Assembly (NCBI GenBank): GCA_007124105.1
Contig: SLFT01000135.1
Coordinates: forward strand, 1 to 15,660
DNA from: Candidatus Hydrogenedentota bacterium
Lineage (GTDB): Bacteria > Hydrogenedentota > Hydrogenedentia > Hydrogenedentales > CAITNO01
Direction: 5' to 3'
DNA length: 15,660 nt
The first letter of the stretch is position 1, and each line of letters starts with the position of its first letter. The notes beneath the pieces are model-generated. The model saw only the letters and a program-made list of their open reading frames with translations. It had not been told where the DNA came from and did not search any database. This document shows positions 7,341 to 13,222 of the stretch, piece by piece. Made by a program: the position numbers and the translations under genes.

Positions 7341-10300
7341 ATGATTTACACGGTTGACAGTTGGGTAACGCCGCGTTGTTGTTTCCTGTGCCGCCTTTCG
7401 GCGCTGCTGCTTGTGGCGTCGGTTTTTGGCGTTGCCGTTGGCGACGGCGATGTCTGGCGCGAGGCCACCCTGTATCGCGACGAATGGGGCACGCCCCATG
7501 TGTACGCGGAAACCCCTTTTTCCATGGCGTACGTGTTCGGCTATGCCCAGGCCGAGGACCACGCCGAGCATATCCTGCTGGCCTATCGCATGGCCAACGG
7601 CAGGCTGGCGGCGGTATTGGGCGGGGAGTATGCCGAGTCGGATGCCTTTTCGTTGAAGATGGGGCATGCGCGGCTTGCGGAACAGGCGCTGACTGTGGCC
7701 GACCCGGTGACCCGGGCGCTGTGCGAGGGGTTTGCCGTGGGCGTCAACGCGTGGCTGGTGGACAACGCGGATACCATCCCCGCCTGGGCCGACGGTGTAC
7801 AGCCACAGGATGTACTGGCTTATTGGCACGCCTTTGTGATGAGCATGGCGCCTTTCGATTTGCCGGATATTTACCGGCGCGCGCCGGCCATGGCAAGCGG
7901 CAACGCGTGGGTCATGTCGGCGGCGCGCAGCGTTGAAGGACGGCCAACGCTTGTCATCAATCCGCACCAGAACCACGGGCTGTATTTTCAGTGGTATGAG
8001 GCGCATTTGGTTATGGGCGACATGAATGTCCACGGCGCAACGCTGCGCGGTCTTCCCGTAATTGTTCAGGGGCATAACGACACGCTGGGCTGGGCGCTGA
8101 CGCCCAACTGGTCGAATTTCGCCGATATGTTTACCGAACAGCATGAAGTGTCGCCGCCGCCGCGCAATCCGCGCGACCCGCGTGTGCGTCCCGCTGAAAC
8201 GCCGCCCATCTCGCCGCTGCTCTTGAATTACATGTCGCAGACACAGCCGTATCATATTCGTACGGACACGGGCATTGAAACGCGTCATGTGCCTACGCTT
8301 ATCAGTGAACGCGGCCCTATTTTTGAAGACGCCGCGCACGGCCTGAACTCGTGGTACATTGGCGGCTTCACCGATTTCGGCGGGTTGCGGCAACTGTTGG
8401 AGATGGCGCGGGCGCCTCATCTTGACGCTTTCTGGGCGGCGCTGACAATGCATCAGATTCCCTGTTTTCATGTCCTGTACGCGGACAAAGCCGACAATCT
8501 CTTTTATTTATACAACACCAAAGCGGGCATACGCCTGGCGCCGGCGGCAGACTTTGGCGACGACGAGTTGGCAGACGCGTTGGACCGAAACTGGGATGCG
8601 CCGGTTCCGGCGCGTTTTTCCACTGTTGCATGGCGCGAGGTGTTTGCGCTTTCGGACTTGCCAAACCTGCTTAACCCGCCCGGCGGATTCATTCAAGCCT
8701 GCGGCAACCTGCCATGGACCGTAACGGAACCATCGCCATTTGATCCCACATTCTGGCCTGGCTGGCTGTTTCATGATCAGGATACGTATCGGGCGGCGCG
8801 GGTACGGCAACTACTCCGGCGCGGCGAACGCTCTTTTCGCGATCACCAGTCCATATTGTTTGATGTGGTGGCGCCTGCCGCGCTGGATATGGTTCCTGCG
8901 CTCATACGCGCGGTGGAATCACGTCCGGACAGGGTCGGCAATGCACACCCTGACTTCTGGCTGGGCATTGAACTGTTGCGCGACTGGAACTACATTGCGG
9001 AAGTGAATGCGTCCGGCATGACGTTTTACCATTTCTGGTGGCATTTTGCGCGCGCCGCGGCCAACCGGCATTTCCCAAACGAAGCGGCGTTCCAGGAGGC
9101 GATTCGCGCCAATGCGCCCGGCGCGCAGGATATTATGTTGCGCGCCGTGGAGGAGGCTGCCCGCAAACTGCGTAATGAATACGGGACACTGGAGGTTCCC
9201 TGGGGCGATGTGCATCGTATCCGACGAGGCCGAAAAGACGAGCCATTGCCCGGCGGCCAAAGCGGCGAACCGGTCTTTATTGCCTCTGACTACAACCTTG
9301 ACCGCGGCCAAATGATCGCCAACTACGGCTATGGGTTCGCCATGGTAACCCAGTTCGGTGAGCGTCCCGAATCGGTGAGCCTGTTGCCTTTCGGCGCTTC
9401 ACAGAACCCGGACTCGCCTCATTTTTCGGACCAACTCGAACTGATGCTTGAACGTCGTTTCAAGCGTGTTCGGTTTGATGATGACGATATCCTGCGCAAT
9501 GCCGACAGGGCAGTGGGCAAACGCATTACGCTGTTGCCGCTGGGTGTTGCGGGGGCAGTAACCATGCGTTCGCCGTCTGTCATTTACGCGCGTCTTCACA
9601 CGGAAACGGAAGCGCCAGCGCCGTTGCCCCGGGGAATGATTCCCTTTTCATTGTACATGCGGCCGGAACGTTCCCCAGAGTCAGCGCGCGTTGAGGTAGG
9701 ATTATCCATCCATATCCCCGATGCGTTGTGTGACGACGGCGCGTTGGGCGACCTCGCGCTCTATCGCAAGGAGCCGGGTTTACATTGGCAGCCGGTGGCC
9801 ACGCAGCATTTGGATGGGCATACGCGTATTTTCCATGCAAACGATGAGACGCCCGCCCGCTGGTATGCTGTGTTGGGTCCGGCGGAGGCGGCCGGCGCGG
9901 AACGTTATGGCGATGATGCGTCTATTCTGGAAGCGCACCAGCGGGCTGACACGCCCGTTGGGCTGGACGCGCTCCTGTCAGGGCACGAGACGCAGCCCCG
10001 CATGGCCCGCGAGCAGCGCCGCATATTCCGCTTGGAACGGCTTGAGGATGCTCCTGTAACGGCGGACGATGGGGCAGGGGAGGAGATGGCGCCGCCTGAT
10101 GCGATTGCTGACAAACCATCTCGAACCTTTCGCTTTGAACGACATGATGAAGACGGAGAAACCCCGGTTGCAAAGCGAAACCCGCTTGCGGGCATACCCG
10201 GGATGCATTTTGGTCCGGGAACGCGTTCCGGCGACGAGACCGCAACCACTAATGATGGACGCGTGTTCCGTATAGAACGGCACGACGATGTGAAACAGAC

Positions 10301-10658
10301 GCCGGAAACATCGGAAGATGAAACCATACCGGATACGATACCTGATATGCCTTTGTCGCCGCCGCCTTTAGCGCCGCCTGTCGAGGAATTCCCAGTCTCC
10401 TCCCAAGAAGCGCCGCCGGCCTCCATGCCGCCCGAGGAATCTGCGCCATTACCGGAAAAAGAAAAACGCGACGCGGCCCCGCCAACAGAGTTCCGGGAGA
10501 ACCTTGAGCGGCAACGGAGTCGCCCGCCGCTACCTGATGTGATCCCACAGGACCCCGCTTTTGTGTTTGGTCCATCGCGTCCACAACACGAGCGCGAACA
10601 ACATGAAGAACAATCAGACCGTGTATTTCATATCGAAAGACATGATGCGGACGAATAA
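7341..10658 (+). CDS. Penicillin acylase (Ntn-hydrolase) family protein with long repeat-bearing C-terminal extension
   Basis: 1105 residues from ATG 7341 (ATG 7308 is an alternative; neither has a good SD). A hydrophobic segment at about 19-34 suggests a signal peptide. Family motifs appear in order: RDEWGTPHVYAET (46-58), AYVFGYAQAEDHAEHIL (63-79) and GRLAAVLG (87-94), then the expected alpha/beta-chain junction SGNAWVMS (186-193). After that come INPHQNHG...YEAHL (206-222), GLPVIVQGHNDTLGWALTPN (237-256) and GGFIQACGNLPW. These enzymes self-cleave before a Ser and hydrolyse amides (beta-lactam side chains, acyl-homoserine lactones, lipopeptides) in the periplasm; the PHQ/YEAHL pattern is closest to the PvdQ/aculeacin-acylase side. 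Oddity: the usual Gly-Ser-Asn at the cleavage site reads Ser186-Gly187-Asn188. Residues about 727-850 form a beta-rich domain. Residues 851-1105 are a Pro/Glu/Arg-rich tail with four short repeats, making the protein 250-400 residues longer than the usual family length. Confidence 0.88.
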   Translation: MIYTVDSWVTPRCCFLCRLSALLLVASVFGVAVGDGDVWREATLYRDEWGTPHVYAETPFSMAYVFGYAQAEDHAEHILLAYRMANGRLAAVLGGEYAESDAFSLKMGHARLAEQALTVADPVTRALCEGFAVGVNAWLVDNADTIPAWADGVQPQDVLAYWHAFVMSMAPFDLPDIYRRAPAMASGNAWVMSAARSVEGRPTLVINPHQNHGLYFQWYEAHLVMGDMNVHGATLRGLPVIVQGHNDTLGWALTPNWSNFADMFTEQHEVSPPPRNPRDPRVRPAETPPISPLLLNYMSQTQPYHIRTDTGIETRHVPTLISERGPIFEDAAHGLNSWYIGGFTDFGGLRQLLEMARAPHLDAFWAALTMHQIPCFHVLYADKADNLFYLYNTKAGIRLAPAADFGDDELADALDRNWDAPVPARFSTVAWREVFALSDLPNLLNPPGGFIQACGNLPWTVTEPSPFDPTFWPGWLFHDQDTYRAARVRQLLRRGERSFRDHQSILFDVVAPAALDMVPALIRAVESRPDRVGNAHPDFWLGIELLRDWNYIAEVNASGMTFYHFWWHFARAAANRHFPNEAAFQEAIRANAPGAQDIMLRAVEEAARKLRNEYGTLEVPWGDVHRIRRGRKDEPLPGGQSGEPVFIASDYNLDRGQMIANYGYGFAMVTQFGERPESVSLLPFGASQNPDSPHFSDQLELMLERRFKRVRFDDDDILRNADRAVGKRITLLPLGVAGAVTMRSPSVIYARLHTETEAPAPLPRGMIPFSLYMRPERSPESARVEVGLSIHIPDALCDDGALGDLALYRKEPGLHWQPVATQHLDGHTRIFHANDETPARWYAVLGPAEAAGAERYGDDASILEAHQRADTPVGLDALLSGHETQPRMAREQRRIFRLERLEDAPVTADDGAGEEMAPPDAIADKPSRTFRFERHDEDGETPVAKRNPLAGIPGMHFGPGTRSGDETATTNDGRVFRIERHDDVKQTPETSEDETIPDTIPDMPLSPPPLAPPVEEFPVSSQEAPPASMPPEESAPLPEKEKRDAAPPTEFRENLERQRSRPPLPDVIPQDPAFVFGPSRPQHEREQHEEQSDRVFHIERHDADE
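10020..10649 (+). repeat. Four-copy short protein repeat (RxFRxERHDD) in the acylase tail
   Basis: Copies at 10020-10049 (RIFRLERLED), 10122-10151 (RTFRFERHDE), 10260-10289 (RVFRIERHDD) and 10620-10649 (RVFHIERHDA), all in the acylase reading frame at residues 894, 928, 974 and 1094. Consensus R-[ITV]-F-[RH]-[LFI]-E-R-[HL]-[DE]-[DEA]. Copies 3 and 4 are also both preceded, 17-18 residues upstream, by FGP[GS]. Codons differ between copies (Arg as CGC, CGA, CGG, CGT, AGA), so the motif is kept at the protein level and is not a recent DNA duplication. The linkers are disordered-looking, acidic and Pro-rich. The last copy is only two residues from the C-terminus. Confidence 0.85.
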
Positions 10659-10832
10659 TCGCCTTTGCCGGGCGAGAACACACCGCCGGTATTGTAATAC
10701 GAGAGATGTCGCCACTATGGCCTGGCGTTCTTGCCGCACCGCCATACAAGACGCCGCAACCCCTGTGGTCTGGTAGATTGGCAAGCATGCGTATTGATCA
10801 AGCCGGATGAAGCGTGAGCGCGGTCGTAAGTT

Positions 10833-10860
10833 TTGTTTCGCTATGGTCAATCGGTATACT
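10833..10860 (+). promoter_or_regulatory. Candidate sigma70-type promoter for the sulfatase gene
   Basis: TTGTTT (10833-10838), 16-base spacer, TATACT (10855-10860), 39 bases before the sulfatase ATG at 10900. The -10 is strong and the -35 moderate. It lies about 175 bases after the acylase stop, consistent with an independent sulfatase transcript. Confidence 0.45.
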
Positions 10861-10883
10861 GGGCTATGCACAAAATGTCCGAA

Positions 10884-10890
10884 AGAGGAG
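10884..10890 (+). promoter_or_regulatory. Shine-Dalgarno that fixes the sulfatase start
   Basis: AGAGGAG lies 9 bases before ATG 10900. The frame is open back to an ATG at 10807, but only the 10900 start has a ribosome site and places the twin-arginine motif near the N-terminus. Confidence 0.7.
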
Positions 10891-10899
10891 ACTGTTCTT

Positions 10900-12369
10900 A
10901 TGACCAAAAATCAGCGCCCTTTCAACAAAGTTTCGCGACGTACCTTTATGGCCGGCGCTGCGGCGGCGGGCCTGGGCCACGCACTGACACAGACGGCCGG
11001 ACGCGCCGTGGAAACCGCTGACAAGAGAACACACCCCAATGTTGTTTTTGTCTTTGGCGATCAATGGCGTGGTCAGGCGGTCGGTTATGCCGGCGACAGC
11101 AATGTTCGCACGCCCAACATTGACGCGTTGGCAACGGAAAGTGTCCGCTTTACCAACGCCGTGTGCGGGCAGCCGGTTTGTACGCCTTATCGCGCCTGTC
11201 TGCTCACGGGCCAATATCCGTTGACCCACGGCGTGTTCATGAACGACGTGTGCCTGAACCCCGAGGCAACCACGCTCGCGAAAGTGTTTGGCGCCGCCGG
11301 CTATGACACCGCCTATATCGGCAAGTGGCACCTGGACGGACATGGCCGCTCGCGTTATATCCCGCCCGAGCGCCAGCAGGGTTTTGACTACTGGCGCGCG
11401 TTGGAATGTACCCACGACTACAACAACAGCAGGTATTACACCGGCGACGACCCGACGCCGCGTTACTGGGACGGCTACGACGCCATCGCGCAGACCCGCG
11501 ACGCGCAACAATATATCCGCGACCGTAACGCTGATAGCCCTTTTCTGTTGGTGTTGTCCTGGGGGCCGCCCCATGATCCTTATCACACCGCGCCGGAAAA
11601 GTATCGGGACATGTTCTCGCCCGAAGCGCTAACCTTGCGCGACAATGTGCCGGACGACTACAGCGAAGAAGCGCGAAAGATGCTGGCGGGCTATTACGCC
11701 CACTGCGCGGCGCTGGATGATTGTATGGGCGACCTGCTGGAAACGCTTGACGAGCAGGGCATCGCCGACGACACGGTCTTTGTGTTCACATCCGATCACG
11801 GCGATTTGCTTGGTTCGCACGGCGCGCGCAACAAGCAGCAACCCTACGCCGAATCCATCATGGCGCCCTGCCTGTTGCGCTATCCCGCAGCGCTGGGTCG
11901 CGCGGGACGCGCCTTTCCAACCTTGTTCAATACGCCGGACATTATGCCCACACTGCTGGGGCTTGCGGACGTACCCATCCCGGACACTGTGGAGGGAACA
12001 GACTTTTCCGAGGCGTTGCGCGCGGGCGCATCCCCGGAAGTTGACAGCGCGTTTATTCTGTGTCCCGCGCCCTTCGGCCAATGGTCGCGCGACCGGGGCG
12101 GGCGCGAATATCGGGGCGTGTATACCGGCAGATATACCTACACCCGCGGTCTCGACGGCCCCTGGCAGCTTTTCGACAACGACGCCGACCCATACCAGAT
12201 GAACAACCTTGTTAAGAACCGGGACTATGTGGAGACGCAGGCGCGCCTGGATGCGATGGTGGATGACTGGCTCGAACGCACCAACGACCCGTTCAAGCCC
12301 GCCGCCGAACATATCGCCGAATGGGGATACGAAGTGGACGCTTCGGGAACGGTGCCGTATACGCCGTAG
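10900..12369 (+). CDS. Tat-exported, formylglycine-dependent sulfatase (arylsulfatase family)
   Basis: 489 residues. The N-terminus has a twin-arginine signal (VSRRTFM at 11-17 followed by AGAAAAGLGHALT, cleavage around 35), so the folded enzyme is exported by the Tat system. The sulfatase fold is complete. Metal site: Asp54-Gln55 (FGDQWRG) and Asp299-His300 (TSDHGDLLGSHG). Signature: Cys94-Thr-Pro-Tyr-Arg98 inside QPVCTPYRACLLTGQYP, where Cys94 would be converted to formylglycine. Also present are GKWHL (Lys142, His144) and GPPHDPYH. The family hydrolyses sulfate esters, mostly on sulfated glycans in this type of organism; the closest look is to the S1-type glycan sulfatases, but the subfamily cannot be assigned. 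Cys-type maturation requires a formylglycine-generating enzyme or anSME, and neither is encoded in this window. It is a single gene, flanked by a candidate promoter and by the HicAB unit. Confidence 0.95.
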   Translation: MTKNQRPFNKVSRRTFMAGAAAAGLGHALTQTAGRAVETADKRTHPNVVFVFGDQWRGQAVGYAGDSNVRTPNIDALATESVRFTNAVCGQPVCTPYRACLLTGQYPLTHGVFMNDVCLNPEATTLAKVFGAAGYDTAYIGKWHLDGHGRSRYIPPERQQGFDYWRALECTHDYNNSRYYTGDDPTPRYWDGYDAIAQTRDAQQYIRDRNADSPFLLVLSWGPPHDPYHTAPEKYRDMFSPEALTLRDNVPDDYSEEARKMLAGYYAHCAALDDCMGDLLETLDEQGIADDTVFVFTSDHGDLLGSHGARNKQQPYAESIMAPCLLRYPAALGRAGRAFPTLFNTPDIMPTLLGLADVPIPDTVEGTDFSEALRAGASPEVDSAFILCPAPFGQWSRDRGGREYRGVYTGRYTYTRGLDGPWQLFDNDADPYQMNNLVKNRDYVETQARLDAMVDDWLERTNDPFKPAAEHIAEWGYEVDASGTVPYTP

Positions 12370-12408
12370 TATACGCGCATCACGGGAAGCGCAAAAATTG
12401 ACCTGTTA

Positions 12409-12437
12409 TTGACATTATGGGAAAGCAAGAGGTTAGT
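12409..12437 (+). promoter_or_regulatory. Weak candidate promoter upstream of hicAB
   Basis: A perfect TTGACA (12409-12414) is followed after 17 bases by GTTAGT (12432-12437), a poor -10. It lies 68 bases before the HicA start, in the 136-base gap after the sulfatase. Only the -35 box is convincing. Confidence 0.25.
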
Positions 12438-12461
12438 TTGATGACAATAGATTTACCTTGT

Positions 12462-12486
12462 TTGCCGTCACTCTTCACGGAGGCAA
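12462..12486 (+). promoter_or_regulatory. Inverted repeat upstream of hicA, possible HicB operator
   Basis: TTGCCGT (12462-12468) and ACGG-A-GGCAA (12477-12486) form an imperfect inverted repeat with one bulged A and an 8-base centre, ending 5 bases before the hicA SD (AGGAAA, 12492-12497). HicB-type antitoxins commonly autoregulate through palindromes in the promoter-leader region, so this is a plausible operator; as RNA it could also form a hairpin near the ribosome site. Confidence 0.35.
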
Positions 12487-12505
12487 GATATAGGAAACGT
12501 AAATT

Positions 12506-12703
12506 GTGCCGCCTACTGTACGAGACTTGATTAAGCGACTTCTGGCTGCTGGTTTTGCGGACTGCGGCGGCAAAGGCAGCCACAGAAATTTTGAACATCC
12601 TGCGGTATCGCGCCCGATAACCATTTCGGGCAACTTGAATGACGACGCAAAGCGGTATCAGATGCGCGCTGTGGACAAGGCGCTTGAGGAGTTAAAGAAA
12701 TGA
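12506..12703 (+). CDS. hicA: HicA-family toxin (mRNA interferase)
   Basis: 65 residues with a GTG start preceded by AGGAAA (12492-12497) at 8 bases. The sequence follows the HicA pattern: VRDLIKRLLAAGF (5-17), KGSHRNFEHP with the catalytic His26 (23-32), the strand PITISGNLNDDAK, and a C-terminal helix VDKALEELKK. HicA has a double-stranded-RNA-binding-like fold and cleaves mRNA and tmRNA, stopping translation until neutralised by HicB. Its TGA overlaps the hicB ATG (ATGA), so the two are translationally coupled with toxin first, the normal order. The expected catalytic His is intact, so the toxin is probably functional. Confidence 0.92.
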   Translation: MPPTVRDLIKRLLAAGFADCGGKGSHRNFEHPAVSRPITISGNLNDDAKRYQMRAVDKALEELKK

Positions 12704-12939
12704 AAGAAAGCGCACGATATGCGAAGATTGTGGAGTGGTCGGAGGAAGACCAGTGTTACGTTGGAAGCGCGCCGGGACTGCTGTATGGCGGTTGTCATGG
12801 CGACAATGAGCGGGAAGTGTTTGATCAGCTGTGCCAGATAGTGGAAGAAACGGTTGCGGTATATCACCAGACAGGTCGAGAAATGCCGCCGCCGACTTCG
12901 AATCGGGATTACGCCAACAAAATGCAGGGCGTCGCGTAA
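12700..12939 (+). CDS. hicB: HicB-family antitoxin
   Basis: 79 residues, starting within the last codons of hicA. It has the partial RNase H-like HicB fold: YAKIVEWSEEDQCYVGSAPGL (7-27), then the helix VFDQLCQIVEETVAVYHQTGREMPPP. In most HicB proteins the central turn reads PxLPGC; here it is PGLLYGGCHGD, a slightly longer variant. There is no C-terminal HTH or ribbon-helix-helix domain; the protein ends at SNRDYANKMQGVA. Whether it binds DNA by itself is therefore uncertain. It neutralises HicA by covering its active site. Confidence 0.9.
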   Translation: MKESARYAKIVEWSEEDQCYVGSAPGLLYGGCHGDNEREVFDQLCQIVEETVAVYHQTGREMPPPTSNRDYANKMQGVA

Positions 12940-12975
12940 GTTAACGCGGACAGAATTTCCTCGAAACAGCGTGCC

Positions 12976-12999
12976 GGGAGCCTTCAAGGCTGCGCTCCC
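12976..12999. repeat. Nested palindrome downstream of hicB
   Basis: GGGAGC (12976-12981) pairs with GCTCCC (12994-12999), while the inner AGCCTT-C-AAGGCT (12979-12991) is an almost perfect palindrome that competes with it. There is no following T-run, so it is not a classical intrinsic terminator. It resembles the small GC-rich dispersed palindromes found between genes in many large bacterial genomes. Confidence 0.5.
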
Positions 13000-13192
13000 T
13001 GCGCCGTCGCATGGTCGCGGCCGCTGCTGGGTATACTGCGATTGCGAAGATGTGGGGATACATCTTGAATCAGCGCGGTCAGTTGAAAAGCGGACAGATA
13101 TTGGTGTCCACCATGTCTGGGGTTGCGCGGTTCTGTATGGTCGCTCTTTTTGTAAGCGGCAAGCCTCCATCGTCAACTGCGCAATAATCCCT

Positions 13193-13219
13193 CTCCATCC
13201 AGTCCATATCGTCCATCCA
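13193..13219. repeat. Three-unit 9-bp tandem repeat next to the GH43 stop
   Basis: CTCCATCCA, GTCCATATC and GTCCATCCA stand in tandem (read on the minus strand: TGGATGGAC, GATATGGAC, TGGATGGAG), ending 3 bases from the GH43 stop codon at 13223. Short TGGAYGGAY-type arrays like this may be slippage products or fragments of a genome-wide microsatellite. Confidence 0.6.
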
Positions 13220-13222
13220 ACC

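Noticed and set aside
7332..8471. 379-residue antisense open frame in the acylase gene
   Set aside because: Arg/His-rich shadow of the strongly motif-supported acylase frame; no start context or domain.
10659..10806. Terminator after the acylase gene (TCGCC/GGCGA hairpin, GTATT-GT-AATAC palindrome)
   Set aside because: Stems are only 5 bp and no T-run follows.
12357..12376. Direct repeat GTATACGC x2 at the sulfatase stop codon
   Set aside because: Only 8 bp, overlaps coding codons, and no element lies between the copies; likely chance.
13030..13036. GTATACT in the hicB-GH43 gap as another promoter
   Set aside because: No -35 box and no downstream plus-strand gene; the flanking pattern of the other two GTATACT sites is missing.
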